A stretch of DNA of 64,000 nt from Cognaticolwellia sediminilitoris (GCA_002104535.1 NBOG01000011.1:81919-145918), one strand, 5' to 3'; positions 26,686 to 35,976 are shown, counted from the stretch's first letter. Numbers and translations are program-made. Notes: generated by a model not told the origin, from the sequence alone.

Positions 26686-27030
26686 CTAAGTTAAAGCTTG
26701 TTGATACTGGGTATCTTTAAAACCGATCAGTAGAGTGTTGTTATGCTTCAACAATGGTCGTTTAACTAACGTTGGTTGAGATAATATTGCTTCAATAACC
26801 GTTTCATCCGTTAAGTTGTTTTTAATGTCTTCAGGTAAATTACGAAAGCTGGTACTTCGTTTATTTAGCAACTGGGTTAAATCGGCATCATTGATGAACT
26901 GTTGCAGTAACTCGATACTTAGACCATCTTCTCGAAAGTCATGAAATTGATAGTTGATATTTTCTTGTTCTAGCCATTTTTTGGCTTTCTTTACGCTATC
27001 GCAGTTTTTAATGCCATACAGTATTGTCAT
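26686..27030 (-). CDS. yffB: YffB-like Spx/ArsC-family reductase
   Basis: Thioredoxin-fold protein of 114 residues starting M-T-I-L-Y-G-I-K-N-C-D-S-V-K-K-A, with one conserved cysteine at position 10. The Y-x-F-H-D-F-R-E-D-G segment, the N-K-R-S-T-S-F-R region and the K-R-P-L motif place it in the ArsC-like Spx/MgsR/YffB branch. The gene stands directly before dapE, as in enterobacteria. The function of YffB is not firmly known; glutathione-dependent thiol reduction has been suggested. Confidence 0.88.
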   Translation of the reverse strand: MTILYGIKNCDSVKKAKKWLEQENINYQFHDFREDGLSIELLQQFINDADLTQLLNKRSTSFRNLPEDIKNNLTDETVIEAILSQPTLVKRPLLKHNNTLLIGFKDTQYQQALT

Positions 27031-27043
27031 TAGGTCTCCTAAA

Positions 27044-27424
27044 TTATATTACTTCATAATTATTTTTAATTAGTGCCGCTTTAGCCGCTTCAAACTTGTC
27101 GGATTTAACTAAAACGTAATCAGTATCAAATGTTGAAATAGCAAAAATACTAATTTTTTCATTGGCTAAAACGGTAGATATATTTGACATTATCCCCGTT
27201 AACGTAAAATAAAGCGGACCAACCACCTCAAACGCTTGCCAACCCAGCTCAACTTCTTCGCTATCAATTTCAATATGCTCAGGGATTACAATTGAAATTT
27301 CATCGTATGTTTTTGCTAAAAAGAATATGGGGGCATTAAATACCACGTCAGGAATTGAGCTATCTCGTCTCAAGCTATGTATAGCAAATGTTTCAGATAA
27401 GCGCCGTAGGGTGAAATTACTCAT
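27044..27424 (-). CDS. ACT-domain protein
   Basis: Protein of 126 residues resembling the CASTOR/ACT_7-type family: an N-terminal strand region (T-F-A-I-H-S-L-R-R) and a C-terminal ACT-like domain around residues 65-124 (G-P-L-Y-F-T-L-T-G-I-M-S-N-I-S-T-V-L-A-N-E-K, then I-F-A-I-S-T-F-D-T-D-Y-V-L-V). Such proteins bind amino acids. It is the first gene of a minus-strand operon with yffB, dapE and the M15 peptidase, so it could sense a lysine-pathway compound; that is inference. Confidence 0.82.
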   Translation of the reverse strand: MSNFTLRRLSETFAIHSLRRDSSIPDVVFNAPIFFLAKTYDEISIVIPEHIEIDSEEVELGWQAFEVVGPLYFTLTGIMSNISTVLANEKISIFAISTFDTDYVLVKSDKFEAAKAALIKNNYEVI

Positions 27425-28115
27425 AATTCAACTTTTTATGTGTCGTGGGTAATGACGATACTATAGCGTTAAATAGCCATGATCTCTAGCGGTTAAATAA
27501 GCCATGTCTGCGAATAAAGATCTTAAAATTACCTCAATTTACCTCAGCTTATATAAGTAATCAGGCTACTAAGTTAATTATCGGTACTAAGATAGTGTAT
27601 ATATAAGTCAATTAGCGATTATTTATCGCCTTTGTTACGCAGCAACATTAAATAGAACGTACAATGATATCCACATAAGCTGTGGATATCATTGTGTGCA
27701 ACTAATGTTTAACTATTTAACCTGTTGTTTTGTAATGGTAAAAAATGTTGGTTAAAAAGTGGCACCCAATAATTTTATTAATATATTTAAGATAAGTGAT
27801 TAAAATATTACATTAACGATTGAATTCGCTAAAGATCAACTTATTTATAAAACAGATCCTTACTTTAAAGTAAATTTTGGCAGGTTAATTATCATTATGG
27901 TGAAATTGCATTCAGTACAATAGTGCATCACAAAGACGATGGAGGTTTACTCAGGAGATTAACTGAGCAATCTTAGCAGTATGTGTTAAATTTAAACAAA
28001 TGAAGTAATACATATAGGTCTTAAAAGTATAAATTGTTAAACTGGCCTATTCACCACTTTAACCGTTACAATTTTATGCTATCTTTTAAATATACCTTAT
28101 TGTAGTGTGTCGATT
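27425..28115. other. Long divergent gene-free region, ACT operon / yfbV
   Basis: About 690 bases with no supported gene. The notable element is a perfect 15-bp inverted repeat at 27661-27695. The remainder is AT-rich. Both flanking genes face away, so promoters for each must lie here. Confidence 0.5.
27661..27695. repeat. Perfect 15-bp inverted repeat with DnaA-box-like arms
   Basis: Arms ACAATGATATCCACA and TGTGGATATCATTGT around TAAGC. Each arm contains ATATCCACA, one base from the DnaA consensus TTATCCACA. No U tract follows, so it is not an ordinary terminator. Confidence 0.55.
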
Positions 28116-28547
28116 ATGAAGCTATCCGTATTTGAAATTATTTCGCTCGGCCGAAAATACATGAATTTATGGCCGACGCGTGCTGAACTTGCAGAATACT
28201 TTACAGAGTACCAGGCTGTTAGAGTGAGCCGCTTGGTGTGTAAAGTAATGCCTGGCTTAGCACTATTTTGTTTAATTATGCAGTTGTATTTTGGCTCTAT
28301 GGCTATTTTGCCTCAAGCACTGTTATACAGTATTTGTATATTGAGTTTTCCATTACAAGCACTAATTGTTATGGGGGTGAAAGCCGATAAGTTTCTACCA
28401 CCAGATCTTGCTAATTGGTACAAGGAAAGTGTTGCGCGTGTGAATCAAAGTGGTGGTGATATAAAATTATCGACCCAGCGCCCACGATATTTAGATTTAG
28501 CTCAATTACTTAATTTAACTTATAAAAATCAGTATAACGCGACTTAA
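28116..28547 (+). CDS. yfbV: UPF0208 membrane protein YfbV
   Basis: Small inner-membrane protein of the UPF0208 family. From ATG at 28116 it has 143 residues (a GTG at 28107 is also in frame). It has two closely spaced transmembrane segments (about 45-62 and 67-87) and the family stretch N-L-W-P-T-R-A-E-L...F-T-E-Y-Q-A-V-R-V-S-R, with a C-terminal soluble part (L-P-P-x-x-x-N-W-Y). In E. coli YfbV helps insulate the Ter macrodomain from MatP effects; that role here is inferred from homology. A convergent rlmA gene and a shared terminator follow. Confidence 0.85.
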   Translation: MKLSVFEIISLGRKYMNLWPTRAELAEYFTEYQAVRVSRLVCKVMPGLALFCLIMQLYFGSMAILPQALLYSICILSFPLQALIVMGVKADKFLPPDLANWYKESVARVNQSGGDIKLSTQRPRYLDLAQLLNLTYKNQYNAT

Positions 28548-28576
28548 TCTTTAATTGTTCTCTTCTTTTTAAAACC

Positions 28577-28611
28577 AAAAATGCGATACAGATTGTCTGT
28601 GTCGCATTTTT
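28577..28611. terminator. Terminator between yfbV and rlmA
   Basis: A 15-bp stem (AAAAATGCGATACAG / CTGTGTCGCATTTTT, one G-U pair) with a 5-base loop and a T-rich tail, placed between convergent genes. Confidence 0.85.
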
Positions 28612-29435
28612 TATTGTTCTTTTTGATAAATCCGAATAAGAAAATCAGCCTGACAGGTAAAGTTATTGATTAGTTTTAATTTCTCGATTACTTCATTGCT
28701 AGCTTTAAATGCAAAAGGAGTCATGGCGAGCAAGTTTAAAGTGTCTTGACCTGTTTTTAACACCATTTGATAGGAGATATTTTCTTGATGTACCAGGGTT
28801 AAATGTTCAATGGGCAATTTTTCTTCATCGTGCTCTTGCGCATCATCATAGATATATTGTTTTAATTCCATTAAATGCTGTTTTGCAGGCGTTACTGTTA
28901 ATAAATAACCACCCGCTGAGAGTACCCGTGTAAACTCCTGTTCTAAAATAGGCGCATAAACTGAAACAATCCACGAGAATTGTTGCTCGGCAAAAGGTAG
29001 CTTTGATAATGTTGCTACACTAAAGTGACATTGTTGGTACTTTTTAGCGGCTTTTTTGATAGCTTCTTTTGCAATGTCGACGCCGTAAACCGTATTAACA
29101 TCACTTTTATGTTGGTGGGTATAAAAGCCTTCACCACAGCCAGCATCTAATATCACACTAGTGTTGCTTGCATTCAATACTGTTCTTTCATGATATAAAA
29201 CGACTAATTTATCGACCAATGGTTGGTAATAACCTTGCTCTAAAAATGCTCGTCTGGCATTTACCATGGCTTTATTATCGCCGGGATTTTTTGAATGCTT
29301 AAATTGTACAGGTAATAAATTTAAGTAATTCTCTTTAGCGCGATCAAAGCTGTGATTGTTTTCACAACGATAAAGTTTTTCTTGCCCTACCAGTGGTAAA
29401 TTACAAAGTGGGCAGGTGTAGTGCAAAGCAGTCAT
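28611..29435 (-). CDS. rlmA: 23S rRNA (guanine(745)-N1)-methyltransferase
   Basis: SAM-dependent methylase of 274 residues. The N-terminal zinc finger has C8, C11, C24 and H28 (C-P-L-C ... C-E-N-N-H-S-F-D-R-A-K-E-N-Y). Next come the substrate-binding P-G-D-N-K-A-M-V-N-A-R-R-A-F-L-E and the SAM motif V-I-L-D-A-G-C-G-E-G-F-Y near residue 93. This architecture is specific for RlmA(I), which modifies helix 35 of 23S rRNA. It is downstream of xthA on the same strand, but a small terminator separates the two. Confidence 0.92.
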   Translation of the reverse strand: MTALHYTCPLCNLPLVGQEKLYRCENNHSFDRAKENYLNLLPVQFKHSKNPGDNKAMVNARRAFLEQGYYQPLVDKLVVLYHERTVLNASNTSVILDAGCGEGFYTHQHKSDVNTVYGVDIAKEAIKKAAKKYQQCHFSVATLSKLPFAEQQFSWIVSVYAPILEQEFTRVLSAGGYLLTVTPAKQHLMELKQYIYDDAQEHDEEKLPIEHLTLVHQENISYQMVLKTGQDTLNLLAMTPFAFKASNEVIEKLKLINNFTCQADFLIRIYQKEQ

Positions 29436-29464
29436 ATATGAGTCATATAAAGTAGTTAAAACGA

Positions 29465-29482
29465 AAAGGGCAAAAGCCCTTT
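29465..29482 (-). terminator. Terminator after xthA
   Basis: Short stem AAAGGGC / GCCCTTT with an AAAA loop, followed on the minus strand by TCGTTTT. It separates xthA from rlmA. Confidence 0.6.
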
Positions 29483-29513
29483 ATTTGTTTATGCCTGTAC
29501 TATTAAGTCAAAG

Positions 29514-30323
29514 CTACTTACTAAAAGTAGACCAAATAGGTGCATGATCGGAAGGCTTTTCAATACCTCTAAGCTCATAATCTACATCCGATTCGATACA
29601 ACGATTAGCAAACTTGTTCGTTGCCAGTATTACGTCAATACGAAGTCCACGGTTATCGTCAAAACCACGAGAGCGATAATCAAACCATGAATACCTTTCT
29701 TCACGGCTTGGGTGTAAGGCTCTGAAAGTATCGGTAAAGCCCCAGTTCATCAATGTTGCTAACCATTCACGCTCTTCAGGTTGGAAACTACACTTACCTG
29801 TTTTTAACCAACGTTTACGATTTGGCTCACCAATACCAATGTCTAAATCTGTCGGCGAAATATTGATATCACCGATTACCACAACATTTTCATCTGGTGT
29901 GTGATGTTCATTTAAATATTGCATCAAATCCTTATAAAATTGGCGTTTATAAGGGTATTTAGTTTCATGAGCAATATTGTCGCCTTGAGGAAAGTAACCA
30001 TTTAATACCGTTACCTTTTCACCATTTTCGTCGGTAGTTTGCACCATGATCATACGTTTTTGTGCTTCATCATCATCGGTTGGAAAGCCGTAAGTGACGA
30101 CATCTGCAGGTTTTTTACAAAGCATAGCCACGCCATAATGAGCTTTTTGGCCATGAAAATAAACGTGATAACCCATTGCTTCGACATCAGCAAGTGGGAA
30201 CGCGTCATTATGAACCTTTATTTCTTGCAGCCCAATAATATCAGGTTGATGCTTATCGATAATTGCTTGCAATTGATGTAAACGAGCACGTAAGCCATTA
30301 ATGTTAAAAGAGATGATTTTCAT
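29514..30323 (-). CDS. xthA: Exodeoxyribonuclease III
   Basis: AP endonuclease and 3'-5' exonuclease of base-excision repair. The 269 residues show [23 protein letters not shown] (metal-binding Glu near 34), [13 protein letters not shown] near 150, [14 protein letters not shown] near 225 and the catalytic P-S-D-H-A-P-I at the C-terminus. Length and motifs match E. coli XthA closely. Confidence 0.95.
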   Translation of the reverse strand: MKIISFNINGLRARLHQLQAIIDKHQPDIIGLQEIKVHNDAFPLADVEAMGYHVYFHGQKAHYGVAMLCKKPADVVTYGFPTDDDEAQKRMIMVQTTDENGEKVTVLNGYFPQGDNIAHETKYPYKRQFYKDLMQYLNEHHTPDENVVVIGDINISPTDLDIGIGEPNRKRWLKTGKCSFQPEEREWLATLMNWGFTDTFRALHPSREERYSWFDYRSRGFDDNRGLRIDVILATNKFANRCIESDVDYELRGIEKPSDHAPIWSTFSK

Positions 30324-30724
30324 GGGTAAACTCTGAATTTATTTTTGCGCACATGCTACCAGATCTTAATTGCTAGCAATAGTGATATTGACCAGCAATA
30401 GCGGCTAAATTTCAGAACATTTTTATCTTAATAAGAGAGAACGCAGCCATATCAATGCTTTAAGTTATCTAACTATTGTAAGCCCTCGCTGGGTAAATAC
30501 AGAGTGTCAATGTCTCTTTTGAGATTGTAATCAAACGTAACCAGTGGGTTATAGTTTGTACTATTGCGGTAATACCTTGTACATAGCGTTGTTAATTCAT
30601 AATAAACATTTTAAGCTTAAGCGAATTAGGATTGTTCATCTTATTTGTTTTCTCTTGATCGAAACACTTTAAGAGAATCCATTAAATTGCTGCTAGTGAA
30701 TCTAGCAACATAGGAAATTATTAA
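30324..30724. other. Gene-free divergent region, xthA / rstA
   Basis: About 400 bases between divergent genes. No ORF, strong hairpin or recognisable binding site was found by eye. Promoters for both sides are expected here. Confidence 0.4.
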
Positions 30725-31441
30725 ATGTCAGATAATAACTTACCCGTAAAAAAAATATTACTCGTTGAAGACGATCGTCAGTTGTCTGATCTGGTTGCTG
30801 AATTTTTAGAAGGCGAAGGCTATCACGTTAAGCAAGAATTAAGAGGGGACACAGTTGAGAAACGCGTAGAAAAATTTGTTCCTGACTTAATTATTCTAGA
30901 CATTATGTTACCTGGTAAGGATGGCTTTGCAGTATGTAAAGACTTAAGACCAAAATACAGCGGTCCAATTTTAATGCTAACGGCGAAAGGTACCGACTTC
31001 GATCAAGTGTTAGGTTTGGAAATTGGCGCAGACGACTATGTAATAAAACCGGTTGAGCCGAGAGTATTACTTGCACGCGTTAATGCTTTATTAAGACGTG
31101 GTCAATTAGCTTCAGCCCAGAAAGAAAGTGCTGAAATTACTTGCGGTGAGTTATTTATTAATCGTGGTTCTAGGCAAGTAACGCTTCACGGTAAGAATGT
31201 AGAGTTAACCAGTCAAGAGTTTGATTTACTCTGGTTATTAGCGAGTCGTGCTGGTGAAGTACAAAATCGTGATTACATTTATAAAGCGGTCGTAGGTCGT
31301 GAGTACGATGGTATGGATAGAAGTGTTGATGTGAGAATTTCACGTTTACGTAAAAAGCTGCATGACAGTAATGAAACCCCGTTTCGCATTAAAACTATTT
31401 GGGGACAAGGTTACTTATTTGTTCCTGATGCTTGGAGTTAA
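30725..31441 (+). CDS. rstA: OmpR-family response regulator, RstA-like
   Basis: Two-component response regulator of 238 residues. The receiver domain (residues 9-125) has the acidic pair E15-D16-D17 and the phospho-acceptor D59 in L-I-I-L-D-I-M-L-P-G-K-D-G, followed by T-A-K in L-M-L-T-A-K. The C-terminal winged helix (about 140-235) includes L-T-S-Q-E-F-D-L-L and V-D-V-R-I-S-R-L-R-K-K-L. The I-M-L-P-G-K-D-G-F-A-V-C-K-D-L-R pattern resembles RstA. The cognate kinase follows after about 75 bases. The regulated genes are not evident. Confidence 0.88.
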   Translation: MSDNNLPVKKILLVEDDRQLSDLVAEFLEGEGYHVKQELRGDTVEKRVEKFVPDLIILDIMLPGKDGFAVCKDLRPKYSGPILMLTAKGTDFDQVLGLEIGADDYVIKPVEPRVLLARVNALLRRGQLASAQKESAEITCGELFINRGSRQVTLHGKNVELTSQEFDLLWLLASRAGEVQNRDYIYKAVVGREYDGMDRSVDVRISRLRKKLHDSNETPFRIKTIWGQGYLFVPDAWS

Positions 31442-31517
31442 TCATTATTCTGTCTTCTATTATGATGAGCCATCATGGCCATTCTTTATACTTAATGCAC
31501 GTTAAGTAGGCACTTTA

Positions 31518-32807
31518 ATGAAACTTGGCCGTTCATTTTTTAGCTTATATTTTCTCATTATATCCATTTTTATCATTTTTTCATGGATGCTTGATGAAGT
31601 ATGGCGTTCATATCTTGAACAAGATATAGAGTCGTATACGGGCTATAAAAGTATGTTACTGGCGCTGTCGAATTATGTAGAAAAGCATCCAGAAGACGAG
31701 TGGCAAGCTATCGTTACTCGCGCATCCGAACAATGGCAATTACCTCTTCGCTTGATGTCTAAGCAACAATTAGCTGAAAGTAGTCAACCTAGTCATGATG
31801 TGCTCAGCGCAGATAACACGCATATTTTTTATGATAAAGACGCTGTCGAAATTCATCACCGCATTAATACCTCCGGCACAGTTATTGTTTTAGGACCTGC
31901 TAAAATGCCGACTAGACCTAGGGTAGAAGCGCTTATTCGCGTTATTCTACTGGCAAGTTTAGCTTGTCTGCTTTTTTTATGGTTGCGGCCATTATCTCGA
32001 GATTTAGACCAATTGCGTAAAACAGCTATTGAATTTGGCCGAGAAAGTTTTGATGTTGTTGCTCCAAAAGCACGTTCTACGATGACAGAACCTATGGTAA
32101 CTGCATTCAACAGCATGGCTAGTCGTATTAAGCGTCTCATTGATGCACATAAAGAGCTATCAACAGCCGTTGCACATGAATTACGCACACCTTTAGCAAG
32201 AACTAAGTTTGCCTTACAAATGTTAGCTAATACTGATGATAAAATTAAACAGGAAAAGTATCGACAGGCAATTAGTAATGATATTTGTGAATTAGAGCAA
32301 TTGATCAGTGAGATGTTAATTTATGCAAATTTTGATAATGAAAAGCCAACACTCAATTTTACTGAACAGTCGCTACTTGATATCGTTAACGGACAAGTGA
32401 AATCCTTCCAACAATGCCAGCAAAATTTTACCGTTAATAATCTAATCGGCGACATGAAAGTTGAAGTTGATCGACATTTTATAAGTCGCGCATTGAACAA
32501 TTATATTTCCAACGCTATTAAATATGGTAAAGGCGAAATTGAGATCACGATCTCACAAAAAGATCAAAACTGTCAGATACAAGTCACTGACAATGGTGAT
32601 GGTATTAAAGATGACTTCAAATGTACTATCTTTGATGCATTTTCAAGAGGTGATACGTCTCGTAATCGTGAAACAGGAGGCTTAGGCTTAGGCTTAGCTA
32701 TAGTGTGCCGCATTATGGAATGGCATGGGGGTAATGCTTGCGTTGAAAATGCTAAGCATGGTGGTGCTAGTTTTATTTTAAATTGGCCAATAAAGCAAAT
32801 CTCTTAA
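31518..32807 (+). CDS. rstB: Sensor histidine kinase, RstB-like
   Basis: Membrane histidine kinase of 429 residues, partner of the preceding response regulator. N-terminal helix about 8-24, a periplasmic sensor of roughly 110 residues, second helix about 142-158 (V-I-L-L-A-S-L-A-C-L-L-F-L-W-L-R-P-L), then HAMP. The dimerisation domain has the phospho-acceptor H220 in S-T-A-V-A-H-E-L-R-T-P-L-A-R. The ATPase domain has N-N-Y-I-S-N-A-I-K-Y (N box), D-N-G-D-G-I (G1) and G-G-L-G-L-G-L-A-I-V (G2). The length and the R-P-L after helix 2 fit RstB. The signal is unknown. Confidence 0.88.
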   Translation: MKLGRSFFSLYFLIISIFIIFSWMLDEVWRSYLEQDIESYTGYKSMLLALSNYVEKHPEDEWQAIVTRASEQWQLPLRLMSKQQLAESSQPSHDVLSADNTHIFYDKDAVEIHHRINTSGTVIVLGPAKMPTRPRVEALIRVILLASLACLLFLWLRPLSRDLDQLRKTAIEFGRESFDVVAPKARSTMTEPMVTAFNSMASRIKRLIDAHKELSTAVAHELRTPLARTKFALQMLANTDDKIKQEKYRQAISNDICELEQLISEMLIYANFDNEKPTLNFTEQSLLDIVNGQVKSFQQCQQNFTVNNLIGDMKVEVDRHFISRALNNYISNAIKYGKGEIEITISQKDQNCQIQVTDNGDGIKDDFKCTIFDAFSRGDTSRNRETGGLGLGLAIVCRIMEWHGGNACVENAKHGGASFILNWPIKQIS

Positions 32808-32955
32808 TTGCGAATCGTTTGAATATTGCTCAATATTCGATTGAAAGTAATGCGCTGTATTTATTGATAAAAATCACAAAAAAAACTTTATACCATTAAA
32901 GTAATTTATACCGCTGCCGATATAAATATTATCGGTGGTAACTCAGTAGATTACT

Positions 32956-33489
32956 TTGACAGCAAAAGCATTATCCAACGACATTCTTGTCCATGAACTC
33001 CAATTAGGCGAACAGCTTAATGAGAGTGTTCATCATGACCGTCGTTCTGATTTTTCTTTAATGCTTGCCATGTTGACTGATGATGTTCGGGCACATAGTC
33101 AATTTAAGTTACCCCGAACCGAAACGCCAGAAACAACCACATCAAATGAGCAGTTACGCAAATACTTTCAATTACCTAATGAAGCGCCAATTGCATTAAA
33201 AAATCTAGCCGATATAGTTGAATTTAACCAAGTAACACTGATTGAGCAGCAGCAGTTTGAGCAACTGCGATTAGTGAATGCACTTAAGCCTAAACCAATA
33301 GCTTTTCGCGATGATGTCAGTTTTATTAATCAGCAAGTAATGACAAATACTAGTCTTTACTGTCAACAAAAACATCAGCAAAAGTCGGTTAACCAAAGCG
33401 CTGCCAGAGCTAATTTTAACGTTAACGCCTGGTTATCAACAGTACAGTCTACTATCGAAAAATCTCCCCTAATGGATACTATTGCTTAA
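32956..33489 (+). CDS. Uncharacterised protein, VC2046/SO_2500-like
   Basis: Soluble protein of about 177 residues, rich in glutamine and asparagine, with no signal peptide or membrane segment. The N-terminal pattern L-V-H-E-L-Q-L-G-E-Q-L-N...R-R-S-D-F-S-L-M-L-A-M-L-x-D-D-V matches my memory of the VC2046/SO_2500 family of unknown function. The frame is closed by TAG at 32947, so the start is TTG at 32956 or, less likely, ATT at 32950; neither has an ideally spaced ribosome site. It is convergent with the ychJ-like gene across only 27 bases. Confidence 0.65.
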   Translation: MTAKALSNDILVHELQLGEQLNESVHHDRRSDFSLMLAMLTDDVRAHSQFKLPRTETPETTTSNEQLRKYFQLPNEAPIALKNLADIVEFNQVTLIEQQQFEQLRLVNALKPKPIAFRDDVSFINQQVMTNTSLYCQQKHQQKSVNQSAARANFNVNAWLSTVQSTIEKSPLMDTIA

Positions 33490-33516
33490 GCGTTTGTAAT
33501 AACGTTAATCAATACT

Positions 33517-34083
33517 TTAGCTTAATGTTTTCATGCAGCAATGTTTAAATTTTTTATTACTATCACATATGCATACTTCATTGCGCTTAGGCTTATTAAT
33601 TTCAACACTTTTTGAAACATCACCATCGTGATAACGCCATAAATTATTCTCTAGTATAAAATTAGATTTTTCTCGCATTTGCCAAAATCGACCTAAATGC
33701 TGATAAAAGGCTGAAAACTCAACTTGTGCATAATCTTTGTTGGCTACATCAGCCTTATAGTCACTGGTATGATGAATTATAAGCTTGAGCCATTTAGTCT
33801 CAGATGCCCATTGTTTTATATCTTCAATTGATTGCTCGGCTTGACTCACAAGTGAATAAGTTTGATAGATGTATTCAGGCTCATTTACAGCATAAGCAGA
33901 GTAGCGTGAACGCATTAATTGTTCAGGTGAGGTAGCTTGATTTTCTGCCAGAATAAAAGGTCGGCAACAAAGTTTATACGTGAGACCAGTGCCACAGGGA
34001 CATAACATAGAATAGTCTTTAAATCGGGTATTATTATCAAAGTTTATCATGGTAAAAGTTTGCACTACAGCATTTATCTTCAT
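33517..34083 (-). CDS. ychJ: YchJ/UPF0225-family protein with two SEC-C motifs
   Basis: Protein of 188 residues carrying metal-binding SEC-C motifs at both ends: C-P-C-G-T-G-L-T-Y-K-L-C-C near residue 29 and C-I-C-D-S-N-K-K-F-K-H-C-C at the C-terminus. The central UPF0225 domain includes P-E-Q-L-M-R-S-R-Y-S-A-Y-A, typical of YchJ. The first 24 residues (to M-L-C-P-C-G) are poorly conserved in this family, so an internal start at the ATG before L-C-P-C is possible. Function is unknown beyond probable zinc binding. Confidence 0.88.
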   Translation of the reverse strand: MKINAVVQTFTMINFDNNTRFKDYSMLCPCGTGLTYKLCCRPFILAENQATSPEQLMRSRYSAYAVNEPEYIYQTYSLVSQAEQSIEDIKQWASETKWLKLIIHHTSDYKADVANKDYAQVEFSAFYQHLGRFWQMREKSNFILENNLWRYHDGDVSKSVEINKPKRNEVCICDSNKKFKHCCMKTLS

Positions 34084-34275
34084 GCCTGATTTGATTTTAA
34101 AGTTTATTATATTGTTCTACGGTTTTTGTTAAATTTCGACGATCTACTGTTAACACCAAGATCCAATCCCTAAACTCCAAACTCCAAATCCTTGAACTGA
34201 GCTTATATCAAGTCTAAAACTTAAACTCGTGGCACTCAATGTTGTTGTCGCTACGTTTACTATTTCAATAACTTT

Positions 34276-34746
34276 CTAATGTAATTTGTTCGCCTGCGGG
34301 GCATTAGTTTTCTGTAAAAAAATGCAGTGGGTTTTACCGATAGCCGCACATCGAGAAATTTCATTTAATTGTGCTTGATTATAATTTGCATTAGCTAAAA
34401 TCATCGCAGAACAATTACCTTTTAATAAAGTCTTTTTAATATGTTCAATACTTACATTGACTTTATTTGCATTCACTTTCAATATTTTTGCGGGGTTAAT
34501 TTTACCCATATTGGATAGTTGCTCTAATGAATCATTTTCAGGATTAATCATCAATATCCATTTGTTTTCATCATGGTGATGTTGGCAAATATCATGGTAT
34601 TTTTTAGATAAGTCATAAGCGCTATTTACATTGACGATATTGCACCAAGTGCTAGTTAAGCTTGTGCTATTAGCAATATTAATCGTATTTTTTATGTTTA
34701 AGTTATTGTTAATATTGTTTAAATTTACTTTGTTGATATTAATCAT
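34276..34746 (-). CDS. sulA: SulA-like SOS cell-division inhibitor
   Basis: Protein of 156 residues. An unusual N-terminus rich in Asn and Ile (residues 1-26) is followed by a domain that matches the SulA pattern: K-W-I-L-M-I-N-P near residue 63, G-K-I-N-P-A-K-I-L-K-V-N, I-E-H-I-K-K-T-L-L-K-G-N-C-S-A-M-I-L-A and E-I-S-R-C-A-A-I-G-K. In SulA this region binds FtsZ and blocks septation after DNA damage. A perfect LexA box lies 17 bases before the ATG, which strongly supports SOS control. No lexA gene is adjacent. The assignment rests on pattern plus the operator. Confidence 0.78.
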   Translation of the reverse strand: MININKVNLNNINNNLNIKNTINIANSTSLTSTWCNIVNVNSAYDLSKKYHDICQHHHDENKWILMINPENDSLEQLSNMGKINPAKILKVNANKVNVSIEHIKKTLLKGNCSAMILANANYNQAQLNEISRCAAIGKTHCIFLQKTNAPQANKLH

Positions 34747-35169
34747 AGTGCTAATCTCGATATACTGTATGGATATACAGTATATCGGTTTTGTTGTTAT
34801 TTCAAGTGTTTTTTTTCATAAAGTTTGTTACTTCAAAATTAAATAAATTATTAGCAAGGTATTTTATGAAAATAGCAAGACAGTCTTAATAAAAACAATA
34901 CCTGTATGATTGACCTGAACAGAGTTTATACAATTGACGTTAGCCTGTGTTTTATTGTTAAAGTCTAGGGTTAAGTTCGTATTGTTAGGTAGCTTGGACT
35001 TATAAAGCTTGTTACGATAAACCTATAATAATTCGACAAACTGTAAGTGACTTTCTTGGTGTAAATTACCTTGGTAAGTCATCCTATAAAGTTGAATATC
35101 ACGAGTTTGTACGCAGAGTACAAAGATCATATTTTCAGGTTGGTCATTAAGTTTGAATTTTAAAATACT
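34747..35169. other. Gene-free region with SOS promoter
   Basis: About 420 bases between the divergent SulA-like and DUF1461-like genes. The left end holds the LexA operator. The rest is AT-rich, with an imperfect palindrome around 35048-35083 (TGACTT...AAGTCA); nothing else was recognised. Confidence 0.5.
34763..34782. promoter_or_regulatory. LexA operator (SOS box)
   Basis: TACTGTATGGATATACAGTA: CTGT and ACAG half-sites separated by eight bases, the consensus E. coli-type LexA box, palindromic out to the flanking TA. It lies just upstream of the minus-strand SulA-like gene, whose ATG is at 34746. Confidence 0.9.
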
Positions 35170-35976
35170 ATGAATATATCAAACATATTAAATCAGTTAC
35201 TTTGGTGCTGCTTTGCTGTTGTGCTTTTGATTTTTTCATTAGGGCTTAGTTGGCAAGTAAATAAAGCTTTTAACTTCACTTATGGAATTTGGTATCAAAC
35301 ACTTGAGATTAATCGAGTTATAGCTATAAATGTGCCGAAGAATAATCAAGGAAAGCAAGACTTTCCAGTCGAGGATGCCGATTTACATAAAAAAATGTTT
35401 TCAGATATTGTTGACGCTATCCATCAAAAGGGTAATGGGTTAGCCGAAATAAGCTATGAAAATTCTCGAGGGATTGTTAAAGGTTTTTTAACTAAAAATG
35501 AAATACAACACCTGGAAGATGTCGCTAACTTACTTGATGGTGTAATGAGTATTTGGCAAGTAAATAGTTTTATTTTCCTAGCATTTATCCTGTTTTATTG
35601 CCGAAAGCCAACATCAGTCAAAAAAGAAATTTCGCATAAACAAGCCAATACGCTTTTACCCATGAATACCATGCCGTCTACTAAACAAAAGCTGATCAGT
35701 ATAGCCACAGTAATTGTAATAACGATATTGATTTTAGCGGCATGGGGATTTACCGCAATTTTTTATTATTTACATACGGTGATCTTTCCAAGTGATCACC
35801 AATGGTTTTTTTATTATCAAGAGTCATTAATGTCAACAATTATGAAAGCCCCTGATATATTTGCTGCCATTGCAGGTCAGCTTTTATTTTTGGCTTTATT
35901 TCTTTGTCTGATAATTGATAGAGGGGTTCAACATTTTCAATCAAGGAATCGAAAGGCTAAGTCTAATGCTCGATAA
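35170..35976 (+). CDS. DUF1461-like integral membrane protein
   Basis: Protein of 268 residues with four membrane segments: about 12-32, 135-150, 178-200 and 234-253. The long loop after the first helix carries L-T-K-N-E-I-Q-H-L-E-D-V, and a later region carries F-Y-Y-L-H-T-V-I-F-P...W-F-F-Y-Y-Q-E-S-L-M. These two motifs match the DUF1461 (TIGR01906-type) family as I recall it. Function is unknown. The next gene, the minus-strand GAF gene, is convergent with it. Confidence 0.65.
   Translation: MNISNILNQLLWCCFAVVLLIFSLGLSWQVNKAFNFTYGIWYQTLEINRVIAINVPKNNQGKQDFPVEDADLHKKMFSDIVDAIHQKGNGLAEISYENSRGIVKGFLTKNEIQHLEDVANLLDGVMSIWQVNSFIFLAFILFYCRKPTSVKKEISHKQANTLLPMNTMPSTKQKLISIATVIVITILILAAWGFTAIFYYLHTVIFPSDHQWFFYYQESLMSTIMKAPDIFAAIAGQLLFLALFLCLIIDRGVQHFQSRNRKAKSNAR

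Noticed and set aside
34172..34191. AAACTCCAAACTCCAAATCC direct repeat
   Set aside because: Very short low-complexity repeat without context; no array or regulatory pattern.
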